32,830 nt of DNA from Floccifex porci (GTDB taxonomy: Bacteria > Bacillota_I > Bacilli_A > Erysipelotrichales > Erysipelotrichaceae): NCBI RefSeq assembly GCF_009696175.1, contig NZ_VUMM01000020.1:1-32830 (forward strand), read 5' to 3'. The notes under the pieces were generated by a model. It searched no databases. It saw nothing but the letters and a program-made list of their open reading frames with translations, and was not told where the DNA came from. Made by a program: the position numbers and the translations under genes. This document shows positions 22,848-31,557 of the stretch, in pieces; position 1 is the first letter of the stretch; every line of letters starts with the position of its first letter.

Positions 22848-24128
22848 TTACCTTTGAAAAATAAGTTTTATACAAAATTGATTTTCATAAGATTCCACGA
22901 TCATTTCTCCATTCATCTGTTTCATTCTTGTCTCTATAGACTTTAATCCAATGCGATGACTTTCAATTTCAATGGAATTCAATTGAATATAATTTTTAAA
23001 TACAAGGATTAAATATTCTGAACAATGACACTCTACTATCACCTTCTTTTGTTTATCTCCATATTTTAAGATATTCGAAAAAATATTGGATAGAATTCGC
23101 TTATAACTTGTGACATCTATTTGAATTCCTTTAAATTCTTTATATATCGTTTCTACCTGAAATCCAGCCAATGAAATATAGTCAATATGTTCTTTGATTT
23201 CATTCCATATAAATTCATTTGAAACCCATTCCATATGAATGTCTTCTTCTTTTTTTAGAATTCGATTGCTTAAATTATTTATTTCATTTGTTTTCTGAAT
23301 GCACGAATCAATATATTCAATTTTAGATGGATTTCTTTTTATAATTTCCAGATATCCATTTAAAATTGTCAAAGGTGTTTTTAAATCATGTGACAGATTC
23401 GCTATTAAATTCTGATTTACCTGTTCCTGTTCAAATGTCTTTTTTAAAGTGATTCGAAGCTGTTCCAATTGATAAGAAACAATTCCGATTTCATCTAAAT
23501 AAAAAACAGGAACGGGACTTTCTAAATTTCCTGAAGCCATTTGAAGAATGCTTTCTTTTATTTTCGTAATTCGATTCACTTTAACAGAAAGAAAATACAT
23601 GACAACAAATATAAAAAAGAGACAAGAAATCAAAAGACTGATAATAGCATAAATCATGATGTAATACATACTGTGATAAAAGATCAGTTGTACAAATCCC
23701 GTTCCATTTTTAAATTCCAAAGGAAAACTTTGATATCGTTCAAAAGATCCATCCGTCAAATGATATCCATATAAAAAAGCCATATTAAATGCAGGATCTT
23801 CTATCACTTGTGCCTGTTTTCCCGTAAGATATTCTCCATTCATTTTATAAATGAAAAGACTCGTATATTTATCTGTTAAATCAAAAAAAGGTTTCAAATT
23901 ATCAATCGTTTCTGTATCCTGATCTGAATCTGGAATTTCATAGTTTTTAGCCTGTTGTACTAAATTATCCGATAAAGATGAAGGTCCATAAACGGGTAAA
24001 AAATGAAAATATGGATTGAGTCCATCATAAACATTAAATTTATTCATCCATAAAATCTGAAATAAACCATAGCTTAAAAAACCTGTAATTAAAATCAAAA
24101 GTAAAAATTGGGCTTTAATTTTATGCAT
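22848..24128 (-). CDS. Two-component sensor histidine kinase
   Basis: A 426-residue membrane kinase. Membrane helices are at about residues 6-28 and 155-182, enclosing an extracytoplasmic sensor region of about 125 residues. A HAMP-like linker follows (SVKVNRITKIKESI, GNLESPV). The dimerisation helix has the phospho-acceptor NLSHDLKTPLTILNGYLE (H247). The ATPase part is compact: an N box RILSNIFSNILKYGD and a GLKSIETRMKQMNGEM segment are present, but a standard DxGxG (G1) loop is not visible; the region reads VFKNYIQLNS. The stimulus is unknown. The ATG at 24128 is used; the codon before it is GTG. It overlaps the regulator gene by 8 bases. Confidence 0.88.
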   Translation of the reverse strand: MHKIKAQFLLLILITGFLSYGLFQILWMNKFNVYDGLNPYFHFLPVYGPSSLSDNLVQQAKNYEIPDSDQDTETIDNLKPFFDLTDKYTSLFIYKMNGEYLTGKQAQVIEDPAFNMAFLYGYHLTDGSFERYQSFPLEFKNGTGFVQLIFYHSMYYIMIYAIISLLISCLFFIFVVMYFLSVKVNRITKIKESILQMASGNLESPVPVFYLDEIGIVSYQLEQLRITLKKTFEQEQVNQNLIANLSHDLKTPLTILNGYLEIIKRNPSKIEYIDSCIQKTNEINNLSNRILKKEEDIHMEWVSNEFIWNEIKEHIDYISLAGFQVETIYKEFKGIQIDVTSYKRILSNIFSNILKYGDKQKKVIVECHCSEYLILVFKNYIQLNSIEIESHRIGLKSIETRMKQMNGEMIVESYENQFCIKLIFQR

Positions 24129-24807
24129 CACATTTGTATCCCTTTCCCCATACCGTTTTAATAATTAAAGGATGATTCATATCTTCTTCTACTTTTTTTC
24201 GTAAATTTCGAATATGAACCATAACTGTATTGTTCGCCCCATAATAATAATTTTCCTGCCAGATTGCCCGATATATATGTTGAGCTGAAAAAATTTGTCC
24301 TTTATGTTTTACCAGTAAGAGAAACAGCTGATATTCTGTTTCTGTCAGATCCAGTCTTTGCCCATTTTTATACACCATTTCATTCTTTTCATCAAAACAG
24401 AAATTTCGATACATCAATTGAGACATTTTTTCTTTTTTTCCCTGATAAACATGATACCGACGGATTAAGGCTTTTACACGATTTAATAATTCATTATAAG
24501 AAAAAGGCTTCGATAAATAATCATCTCCTCCACTGGAATATCCAAGTGTCTTATCGCTATCCTGTGATTTAGCACTTAGAAACAGAATGGGAACGTTACT
24601 GATTTTGCGAATTTCTATACACGTTTGATACCCATTAAATTGTGGCATCATGACATCTAAAATAATCAGATCAAATTCCATTCGTTTTAAAGAATCTAAG
24701 GCTTCTTTTCCATTTTCGGCCTGAATGACTTCATAACCTTCTCCACTCAACAAAATATTCAATATATCCAGTATTTCTTTCTGATCATCTACAACTAATA
24801 TTCTCAT
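24121..24807 (-). CDS. OmpR/PhoB-family response regulator
   Basis: A 228-residue DNA-binding response regulator. The receiver domain (1-115) has the acidic pair in VVDDQKE, the phospho-acceptor D51 in LIILDVMMPQ, a conserved switch residue in ILFLSAKS and lysine in YLSKPFS. The winged-helix effector domain (about 130-228) has YRNFCFDE, LDLTETEYQLFLLLVKHKG and NNTVMVHIRNLRKKVEED, typical of OmpR family recognition helices. It is the partner of the overlapping kinase. It is transcribed away from the gtrA operon, and two tandem 10-bp sites in the shared region are likely its binding sites. There is no clear ribosome site before the ATG. Confidence 0.95.
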   Translation of the reverse strand: MRILVVDDQKEILDILNILLSGEGYEVIQAENGKEALDSLKRMEFDLIILDVMMPQFNGYQTCIEIRKISNVPILFLSAKSQDSDKTLGYSSGGDDYLSKPFSYNELLNRVKALIRRYHVYQGKKEKMSQLMYRNFCFDEKNEMVYKNGQRLDLTETEYQLFLLLVKHKGQIFSAQHIYRAIWQENYYYGANNTVMVHIRNLRKKVEEDMNHPLIIKTVWGKGYKCDA

Positions 24808-24844
24808 AAACTTATTTTATCAAAATACAGTTTCTTTTTAATAA

Positions 24845-24864
24845 TTCTTAAGAATTCTTCAGAA
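24845..24864. promoter_or_regulatory. Tandem candidate response-regulator sites TTCTTNAGAA
   Basis: TTCTTAAGAA and TTCTTCAGAA lie directly side by side (10-bp period, one helical turn) in the 98-bp region between the divergent regulator and gtrA genes. OmpR-family proteins bind tandem direct repeats of about 10 bp, so this is a good candidate for control of one or both operons. Confidence 0.55.
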
Positions 24865-24905
24865 ATACTTTGCGCTTTTCTTAATATTGATTTGTTAGAG
24901 TATCC

Positions 24906-25286
24906 ATGGTGATACAAATGATATTTGAACTCATTCGATATGGAATCTGTGGTCTATGTACAACAGGTATTAATTTCTTTTTATTTATACTGCTTCGACA
25001 ATGGCAATTCAGTTTATTGTCTTCCAATTGTATTTCCATTTCCTGTGCCATCATTTTTTCTTTTTTTGTGAATCATTTTTTAGTTTTTAAACAAAAAGAA
25101 ATACATCTCAATCAATTTCTATTATTCATTGGGTTACGACTTTTTTGTATGGTGATTGAAATTATCTCCATGTATATACTCATACAGGGATTTCATGGAT
25201 CCGAAACATTTTCGAAAGGATTATGCCAGATCCTTGTGATTGGCTTGAATTATATTTTAAATAAGGAGGCTGTATGGAAACAGTAA
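24906..25286 (+). CDS. GtrA-family membrane protein (polyprenyl-linked sugar flippase)
   Basis: A 126-residue protein with four membrane helices (about 8-28, 35-57, 68-90, 98-118). FELIRYGICGLCTTGINFFLF at the start and the ending LNYILNKEAVWKQ match the GtrA/GtcA family (FxxVGxxxTxxNxxxxxLL, and a C-terminal FxxxRxWVF equivalent). GtrA/GtcA proteins are thought to flip undecaprenyl-phosphate-linked sugars across the membrane for extracellular glycosylation. The gene is first in a three-gene operon and overlaps the next gene by 13 bases. Ribosome binding at the ATG is weak. An alternative start is the ATG at 24918. Confidence 0.88.
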   Translation: MVIQMIFELIRYGICGLCTTGINFFLFILLRQWQFSLLSSNCISISCAIIFSFFVNHFLVFKQKEIHLNQFLLFIGLRLFCMVIEIISMYILIQGFHGSETFSKGLCQILVIGLNYILNKEAVWKQ

Positions 25287-26167
25287 GTGTTATTGTTCCC
25301 TGTTTTAACGAACAGGAAACCATTCCAATCTATATTAAGGAAATGAATAAAGTGATGGAAACTTTATCCGATTATCCATTTGAAATTGTATTCATTGATG
25401 ATGGGTCTAACGATCGTACTTTAGATTGTATAAAATCGATTCATCAAAAAGATGGACGATATCATTATTTGTCTTTTTCCAGAAATTTTGGTAAAGAAGC
25501 TGCCATCTATGCGGGTTTACAAAATGTAAAAGGTGATTATGTTGCGATTATGGATGTCGATCTACAAGATCCTCCTTCTTTACTAGTGGATATGTTGCAT
25601 ATTCTGAAAACAGAAGATATTGACAATGTCGCTACACGGCGCAGTACAAGAAAAGGTGAGTCCATGATTCGATCCTTTTTATCACGATGTTTTTATAAAT
25701 TCATCAATGTGATTTCCAGTGTTCAAATCGTAAATGGGGCTCGCGACTTTCGTTTAATGAAACGATCCATGGTCAATGCGATTCTAATGATGAGTGAAAG
25801 AAATCGTTTTTCAAAAGGTTTGTTTGAATGGGTAGGATTTAAAACTCACTGGATCGAATTTGAAAACATACAACGCAGCAGTGGACAAACCAAATGGTCT
25901 TTGAAACAATTGTTTTTTTATTCTCTGGAAGGAATCTCCTCGTTTTCTGTCCAACCTCTTTTTCTGGCTTTTCTATTGTGCGGACTTCTTTTTTCCATCT
26001 GTATCATTAGTATCTTTTACAGTTTTTCTATTTCTTTGTTCTTTTTATTAAATGCGTTTCAATTTCTATGCATGGGTATTTTAGGTTACTACATCTCAAA
26101 AATGTATATCGAAATCAAACATCGTCCCATTTATATTGTGAAGGAAAGAAGTGAAGAAAATGAATAA
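25274..26167 (+). CDS. Family 2 glycosyltransferase (CsbB/GtrB-like, polyprenyl-phosphate sugar synthase)
   Basis: A 297-residue membrane-bound glycosyltransferase. The GT-A domain begins SVIVPCFNEQETIP, has FIDDGSNDRT (about 40-49), the metal-binding DVDLQDPP (94-101) and SSGQTKWSLKQLFFYSLEGI near its end. Two C-terminal membrane helices (about 228-250 and 255-280) complete the layout of DPM1/GtrB/CsbB enzymes. Such enzymes load a sugar from a nucleotide donor onto undecaprenyl phosphate at the inner membrane face. The SD AGGAGG lies inside gtrA. The flanking GtrA and YfhO-type genes form the standard three-component partner set. The sugar cannot be told from sequence. Confidence 0.92.
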   Translation: METVSVIVPCFNEQETIPIYIKEMNKVMETLSDYPFEIVFIDDGSNDRTLDCIKSIHQKDGRYHYLSFSRNFGKEAAIYAGLQNVKGDYVAIMDVDLQDPPSLLVDMLHILKTEDIDNVATRRSTRKGESMIRSFLSRCFYKFINVISSVQIVNGARDFRLMKRSMVNAILMMSERNRFSKGLFEWVGFKTHWIEFENIQRSSGQTKWSLKQLFFYSLEGISSFSVQPLFLAFLLCGLLFSICIISIFYSFSISLFFLLNAFQFLCMGILGYYISKMYIEIKHRPIYIVKERSEENE

Positions 26168-28484
26168 AGTAAAAAAGTATTTCCCTTATCTTCTATTAAC
26201 TGTCCTTGTATTATTCTTTTGCTGGTGGTTTTGTTTAAAAGACGGTATCTTTGGATCCAATCTGGATTGGATCAATCAACATATTGTTTTCCCAGATTAT
26301 TTTCGACAATTGTTTTATGATACGCATCAATTGTTTATGGAATATGCTCCTCATATTGGCAATGGACAAAATATCTATCATTTATCCTATTATGGACTTT
26401 ATAATCCTTTTATTTTATTGTCCTATTGTTTTCCAAATATTGATATGGGAACCTGGATCATGATCATTATGATTCTCTGTCTGATTGCTTCTACTTTATT
26501 ATTCTATAGCTGGCTGGTTTCAAGAAAGATTTCAAAATCAATTTCTTTTCTTGTTTCTTTGATGTTTGTATGTTCAACGCCAATGATCTATCATTCATAT
26601 CATCAAATATCCTTTGTGAATTATATGCCTTTTTTATGTCTGGGATTTATAGGAGTGGATCACTATTTTGATAAACATTCTATTCATTTATATATTTTAA
26701 GTGTATGGCTGATGATTCTAACAAGTTTTTATTTTAGTGTAAGTGGCATTCTTGTTTTAATTTTATATGGACTTTATCGATATATCAAAATCCATGACAA
26801 CCTTTGTCTTAAACCGTTTCTAAAAGATGGCTTTCATTTTTTAATTCCTGTATTCATTGCGGTTGGTTTAAGTGGAATTTTATGGATTCCTACATTTTTT
26901 GTTTTATTTTCAGGAAGAAATCAGCACGCATGGTTATCTATAAAAGAATTATTGATTCCCAATTTAAATCTGATTCGATTTTTATACGATCCCTATGGAT
27001 TGGGTACCACTTCTTTAACTTTTGGTATACTCTTTTCCATTCTTTATTCTGGAAAAAAAGAAGAACGAATTCTTGCAGGAATCTGTATGATTTTATTTTG
27101 TGTTCCTTTGTTTTCTTATATATTAAATGGAGGGCTATACATTCGAAACAAAGTCTGGATTCCTTTTCTTCCTTTATTGTACTTTTTAGTGGCTTCTTAT
27201 TTTAATGAAGAAAAGAAATCAGTTCCATTTTTATGGGTTCCCTGGTCAATGGTTTTATTTTTGAATACTATTTATAGTCATTCCATCCTTTATTTTATAG
27301 AAGCATCTGTATTCCTTTTATGTCACAAAAAGAAAAGACTAGTATTGTGTTTATCCATATTCTGTTTATTCCTATGTAACAGTTTTATCCAGGATCCTTT
27401 ATCGTATACAGAATATAAAAAGTTTCTTTCAAAAACGAATGTAAATTCTTATCCATATCGAATGGAAACAAATGAAAAAGAAACGATGAATCGAATCGAT
27501 AATTTAAATCAGTATCGGTCTTCCATTTATTCATCTTCTTATAATCCGGATTTTTATGAATTTCAGCGTTATACATTTCAAACTGAACAACCATATCGAA
27601 ACCGTTTTATGCAGCCAGCTTCTAAAAATCCAATTTATCAAATGTTGTTGTCAACAAAATATATCGGACAAACAAAGAATGAAAATATATTTCCAATGGC
27701 TTATACCACTAAACAAGTGGTTTCAAAGAACGTATATGATTCTTTATCGTTTCCTTATAATCAGCTTTCTTTTCTACAAGGCAGTGTTCTACAAAACACA
27801 GATTCATCTTTTGTACCTTCTTTTGATTTACAGAAAATGAATTTACCTGAAACAAAAGATATTCATTCTCAAGTGGATCAAGAAGATTTTTTAGATGGGT
27901 TTCAAGCTAAAAAAGGGGATTTGATTATGATTCAGTTTCAAGTAAAAAATCATAAAGATAAAGATGTTTCAATTTGGATTGAAGATATAAAAAATAAATT
28001 ATCGGCTTCTTCTCATATTTATTACAATGAAAACGATATATTTACTTTTGTGTTTACTTCAAAAGAAGATACATCTAATATCAAAATCAAATACGGAAAA
28101 GGAAATTATTCTCTTCAAGGCATACAAGGATGGATTTGTCCGGCTTCTTATGTGAACACCAATGTTGTGGATCAGAAACTTAAGTGGGATAAAATTCAAG
28201 GCAACAAAATAGATGGTCATATCCATATTCAACAAAATCAATATTTAATTACTTCTATTCCATATGATGATCATTTTGAAGTCTATGTGGATGGTCAACA
28301 AATCCCTTATGAAAAAGTCAATACCGCTTTTTTAGGATTTCCTCTAAAAAAAGGAAAACATGAAATTCATATTGAATACCATGCTCCTGGATTTAAAATT
28401 GGATTCTGTTGTACGATTTTATCTTTGATTGTATGGCTTGCTGCTGTATTTATTAAAAAAAGAGCAGTTACGAATACTTCGTAA
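26160..28484 (+). CDS. YfhO-family membrane glycosyltransferase (GT-C type)
   Basis: A 774-residue polytopic protein with about 12 membrane helices in the first 400 residues, an extracytoplasmic strand-rich C-terminal domain (about 430-745) and a final membrane helix followed by KKRAV. The first loop contains SNLDWINQHIVFPDYFR, where GT-C enzymes carry catalytic acids. The ending VDGQQIPYEK..FLGFPLKKGKHEI..Y.APGF is typical of YfhO proteins. In Bacillus, YfhO with CsbB and a GtcA-type flippase adds sugars to lipoteichoic acid, which is the likely role here (inference). The ATG at 26160 overlaps the previous gene by 8 bases; an in-frame GTG at 26151 is possible. Confidence 0.88.
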   Translation: MNKVKKYFPYLLLTVLVLFFCWWFCLKDGIFGSNLDWINQHIVFPDYFRQLFYDTHQLFMEYAPHIGNGQNIYHLSYYGLYNPFILLSYCFPNIDMGTWIMIIMILCLIASTLLFYSWLVSRKISKSISFLVSLMFVCSTPMIYHSYHQISFVNYMPFLCLGFIGVDHYFDKHSIHLYILSVWLMILTSFYFSVSGILVLILYGLYRYIKIHDNLCLKPFLKDGFHFLIPVFIAVGLSGILWIPTFFVLFSGRNQHAWLSIKELLIPNLNLIRFLYDPYGLGTTSLTFGILFSILYSGKKEERILAGICMILFCVPLFSYILNGGLYIRNKVWIPFLPLLYFLVASYFNEEKKSVPFLWVPWSMVLFLNTIYSHSILYFIEASVFLLCHKKKRLVLCLSIFCLFLCNSFIQDPLSYTEYKKFLSKTNVNSYPYRMETNEKETMNRIDNLNQYRSSIYSSSYNPDFYEFQRYTFQTEQPYRNRFMQPASKNPIYQMLLSTKYIGQTKNENIFPMAYTTKQVVSKNVYDSLSFPYNQLSFLQGSVLQNTDSSFVPSFDLQKMNLPETKDIHSQVDQEDFLDGFQAKKGDLIMIQFQVKNHKDKDVSIWIEDIKNKLSASSHIYYNENDIFTFVFTSKEDTSNIKIKYGKGNYSLQGIQGWICPASYVNTNVVDQKLKWDKIQGNKIDGHIHIQQNQYLITSIPYDDHFEVYVDGQQIPYEKVNTAFLGFPLKKGKHEIHIEYHAPGFKIGFCCTILSLIVWLAAVFIKKRAVTNTS

Positions 28485-28500
28485 TTGCTCTTATCTTTTT
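28460..28500. terminator. Bidirectional terminator between yfhO-like and transporter genes
   Basis: AAGAGCAGTTACGAA and TTCGTAATTGCTCTT form a stem of about 15 bp with one G-U pair and a 3-base loop, followed by ATCTTTTTT on the plus strand and preceded by a run of A, so it also works for the convergent operon. Confidence 0.85.
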
Positions 28501-29717
28501 TCTACTCTTTTATATAAACCGGCCAGAATGATCCCCAATGCCGATAATACCATCGCAACATAATAAGCAGGAATAAAGCTGTTAAATGTTGAATATATTT
28601 TTCCAATCACAATCGGTGCAAAGAAACCAGAAACCGCAAATCCAACAAACATGATTCCAAAATTTATATTTGAATATTTTGCACCAAATTTTTCATTTGT
28701 GAACCCTGGATAAATCCCCATAAATCCACCAAAACACGATCCGATGATACAAATTCCTGAATAGAATGGAATGATACTTCCTTCTTTTGTGATGACCAGT
28801 AAGAATAAACCAAAAATTGAACTGGCTAGCAACAACATTAATGTGTTAACCTGACCTATTTTATCCGACAGGATCCCACCAAAAATTCTTCCTCCTGTAT
28901 TAAATAAGGCAAGTATCGAAACAACAAGAGAAGCTTGTGAAACATTCATTAAAACTTGTTTCTGAGCAATGGGAGAAGCCTGAGAAATAATCATCATACC
29001 CATAAAAGCTCCACAACAAAGCATAACGATCATAATATAAAACAATGGAGTTTTAAGCATTTCCTTCCATGTGTAATCTTTTATTGATGTTTTCGTATCT
29101 GTTTCTGGTGCTGTGTATCCATCTGGTACAAATCCATCCGGACAAGGAATCACAAAAAAAGAAGCCAGACAGACAAGAAGGACACTCAGAATCCCCAAAA
29201 TTTTAAAAGAAGCGATTACGCCCATAGACTCAATTATTTGATTGGCAAGAATGGGAACCACTACCGAACTGAGTCCATAGGAAGCTGTTGTCAGTCCTCC
29301 TGCAAGACCTTTCTTATCAGGAAAAAACTTAACACAGTTGCTTACTGTACATCCATAAGTTAAACCTACTGCCAGGCCACAGCACAGTCCAAAGCTAAAA
29401 ATCAACATCCCTACGCTTTTGGAAAAACCAGAAAGAATCAGGCCTGAACCAAACCAGATTCCACCAATCGTGATGACCCATCTAGGTCCAATTTTACTGA
29501 CAATTTTACCACCTGTAATCATTGTGATGGGACCAACTGTATTAGCTATTGAAAATACAATGGCAAGTGTTGATGGAGTAATATTCTGATGCAGAAGCTT
29601 TGATAGATGTTCTGCCATCGGAGAGGAAAATACGCTCCAGGCATACAAGGCTCCTATACACAAATTGATCAGGCAGCTGGCAACCAGTACAAACCATCTT
29701 CTTTTAGAGAGATTCAT
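28491..29717 (-). CDS. MFS transporter, oxalate/formate antiporter (OFA) type
   Basis: A 408-residue transporter with twelve predicted membrane helices. The start RRWFVLVASCLINLCIGALY with AWSVFSSP is typical of the OFA group. The helix 4-5 segment YGCTVSNCVKFFPDKKGLAGGL is another family landmark, as is FNTGGRIFGGILSDKIGQ between helices 8 and 9. Family members move monocarboxylates or dicarboxylates such as formate and oxalate, but many are uncharacterised. The ATG at 29717 is chosen because AAAGGAGA lies before it; the longer frame overlaps the previous gene extensively. It is the last gene of the buk operon and overlaps the PPTase gene by 14 bases. Confidence 0.9.
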   Translation of the reverse strand: MNLSKRRWFVLVASCLINLCIGALYAWSVFSSPMAEHLSKLLHQNITPSTLAIVFSIANTVGPITMITGGKIVSKIGPRWVITIGGIWFGSGLILSGFSKSVGMLIFSFGLCCGLAVGLTYGCTVSNCVKFFPDKKGLAGGLTTASYGLSSVVVPILANQIIESMGVIASFKILGILSVLLVCLASFFVIPCPDGFVPDGYTAPETDTKTSIKDYTWKEMLKTPLFYIMIVMLCCGAFMGMMIISQASPIAQKQVLMNVSQASLVVSILALFNTGGRIFGGILSDKIGQVNTLMLLLASSIFGLFLLVITKEGSIIPFYSGICIIGSCFGGFMGIYPGFTNEKFGAKYSNINFGIMFVGFAVSGFFAPIVIGKIYSTFNSFIPAYYVAMVLSALGIILAGLYKRVEKR

Positions 29718-30276
29718 AATTAATAGTCTCCTTTCCTTTATAAACAATAGATAAAATACAATTAGAATCGATATATCTTTGTTCACAATGAACACTTATA
29801 TCACTGCATAAAATGGACCTTTCATCAAATTCAAATTCAACAAGTTTTGGATTTAATGAAAATCCTTTTCCACACCATTTCAAATAACTTTCCTTTAATG
29901 TCCAGAATTTAAAAAATGCATGTTCTTTACATTCTGCCATCTGCAAATACTGATATTCTTTATCCGTTAATATTTTTTTCATCATTGCTTCTTTACAGGC
30001 TTTCACTTTTTCTATATCAATTCCTATTGGATCATTACTGACTCCAACAGCCACAAAACCATCACAATGAGAAATATTAAAGTGTATATTTTTATAATGT
30101 TTTAAATAAGGTTTTCCATATTTATCATATATGAACTCTTCTTCTATATTAGATAAATGAATATTGTATTGTTTTTTTAAGATATACCCTAAAAGATCTA
30201 AAGCAATCTTATGTTCTTTTAAATATTTTTTATCTTCTTTTTCTAATAAATATTTTTTATAAACGACATGAATCAT
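29704..30276 (-). CDS. 4'-phosphopantetheinyl transferase (Sfp type)
   Basis: A 190-residue enzyme that moves the phosphopantetheine arm of CoA to a serine on carrier proteins. Visible family motifs: FNISHCDGFVAVGV (about 63-76), the Mg2+-binding GIDIEK (about 84-89) and FKFWTLKESYLKWCGKGFSL (about 123-142). The short single-domain form resembles Sfp/HetI more than AcpS. The start overlaps the MBL-fold gene as ATGA, so it belongs to the same operon. No carrier protein, NRPS or fatty acid gene is in the window, so its substrate protein must lie elsewhere. Confidence 0.92.
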   Translation of the reverse strand: MIHVVYKKYLLEKEDKKYLKEHKIALDLLGYILKKQYNIHLSNIEEEFIYDKYGKPYLKHYKNIHFNISHCDGFVAVGVSNDPIGIDIEKVKACKEAMMKKILTDKEYQYLQMAECKEHAFFKFWTLKESYLKWCGKGFSLNPKLVEFEFDERSILCSDISVHCEQRYIDSNCILSIVYKGKETINYESL

Positions 30277-31046
30277 AACTCTTTCATACTTTCTATAATG
30301 ATTCCCACAGGAGGGTCTTCAATTGAATCCAGATAAAAATATCCTTTACTATGTGGAGGAAGAGGGTATTCATATTCATAAAACTTTTTATCTTTACAGC
30401 GATCGATACAATCAATCATGCGATCAATCGTGGATTTTGGATACAGTCGATTGCTGTGAGAAGTAATATAATATTCAAAATTCAGATTTTTTAATTTTAA
30501 TAAAGTACTTTTATATTCCTGTACAGAGCCATGATTGGGAAAAATCAAAGTCATAATGGGCAATAGTGCATCTCCGCTTAATAGTATATTTAAAGAAGGA
30601 ATTAAAATTGTTATAGAGCCTGCACTATGCCCGGGAGCCATTATCATCTGGCATTCAAGATTTCCTAAATCGAATGCATCAAAACAGATGTCTTTTACGT
30701 TATTCCAGTTATTAAAAGGAATAAAAACCTCTTTATTATCATTCATTTCACATAACCATCTGTTTAAAAGAGTTTCATTGTATTCATTTAGTATATTTCG
30801 ATCTTCTTTTGATAGAAATACTTCATCAAATTGATAAGAACCTCCAATATGATCAAAGTGAGCATGAGAACAAATGACCACTAAAGGTAAATCTGTAAGA
30901 ACACGAATGGTTTTCTTTAAATCGCTGATTCCACATCCTGTATCAAAGACCAGCGCCTTTTCCTTTCCTATCACCAAAGTGGAAAAACAATCCGCCTTAT
31001 CTTTTAATAAATAAACCTGATCATATAACTGAATAACGCTGCACAT
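30273..31046 (-). CDS. Metallo-beta-lactamase-fold hydrolase
   Basis: A 257-residue soluble MBL-fold protein. Motifs: LVFDTGCGISDL (strand with the first aspartate), CSHAHFDHIGG (HxHxDH metal ligands, about 59-69), APGHSAGSI (third histidine), LSGDALL (bridging aspartate) and ITSHSNRLYP (last histidine). All ligands for a two-metal centre are present. The set resembles glyoxalase II/thioesterase-like members rather than true beta-lactamases; there is no signal peptide. The place between an acyl kinase and a phosphopantetheinyl transferase makes thioester or acyl-ester hydrolysis an attractive guess, but this is inference. It starts 6 bases after the preceding gene and has a weak ribosome site. 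Confidence 0.85.
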   Translation of the reverse strand: MCSVIQLYDQVYLLKDKADCFSTLVIGKEKALVFDTGCGISDLKKTIRVLTDLPLVVICSHAHFDHIGGSYQFDEVFLSKEDRNILNEYNETLLNRWLCEMNDNKEVFIPFNNWNNVKDICFDAFDLGNLECQMIMAPGHSAGSITILIPSLNILLSGDALLPIMTLIFPNHGSVQEYKSTLLKLKNLNFEYYITSHSNRLYPKSTIDRMIDCIDRCKDKKFYEYEYPLPPHSKGYFYLDSIEDPPVGIIIESMKEL

Positions 31047-31052
31047 AAATTA

Positions 31053-31556
31053 CTACTTTCTAATCATTTTAATCAATAATTTCTGGAAGGCATCTACACC
31101 GATTCCGACATAAACAACCCCTGCAATCATAGCCACACCAATTTGAATTGGAAGAGTTCCTAAACAATTTATTGTCATAGGACCCATGATTGTAAGCCCG
31201 ATTGCCCAGCCACAAAGCCAGGAAGGAGTGAAGATATATTTAGAAAAATTTTCTCCAATCAGTACCGCCAATCCACCCAGAACAAATAGCGTCAAATACA
31301 ATTCAATATCGGGATTCCAGGACATCTTTTCCATCAGAAAAATAGCCAGTACAGCCCATAAGTCTCCACAAAGAAACCCTGTTATGATTCTGAATGCATC
31401 TTTTCTTTTATTTCCGTTAGCTACATAAAGTCCTGCACAAATTAAGGCAACCGCTCCAGTGGTGATTCCCAGATAGGGAGACAATACAGCCCATATGGGT
31501 GGAAGTGCTGCAATTCCAATTGCCAATGTTAAGATTTCTGTTTTTTTATCCTTCAT
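31053..31556 (-). CDS. Membrane protein, DUF1097-like
   Basis: A 167-residue hydrophobic protein with about five membrane helices (ILTLAIGIAALPPIWAVLSP, TTGAVALICAGLYVANG, FLCGDLWAVLAIFLM, LTLFVLGGLAVLIG, IQIGVAMIAGVVYVGIGVDA). The small-residue-rich helices and the GFLCGDLWAVLA and TPSWLCGWAIGLT segments resemble DUF1097 membrane proteins, a family without known function (recognition from memory, not certain). The ATG at 31556 begins one base after the buk stop codon, which suggests coupled translation. The frame continues upstream to 31580 inside buk but has no better ribosome site. Confidence 0.6.
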   Translation of the reverse strand: MKDKKTEILTLAIGIAALPPIWAVLSPYLGITTGAVALICAGLYVANGNKRKDAFRIITGFLCGDLWAVLAIFLMEKMSWNPDIELYLTLFVLGGLAVLIGENFSKYIFTPSWLCGWAIGLTIMGPMTINCLGTLPIQIGVAMIAGVVYVGIGVDAFQKLLIKMIRK

Positions 31557-31557
31557 C

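Noticed and set aside
29718-29795. Longer N-terminus for the OFA-type transporter
   Set aside because: It overlaps the PPTase gene by 92 bases and lacks a ribosome site, whereas the ATG at 29717 has AAAGGAGA.
30273-31046. Beta-lactamase (antibiotic resistance) reading of the MBL-fold gene
   Set aside because: No signal peptide and operon context with acyl metabolism; the HxHxDH motif alone is shared by many hydrolases.
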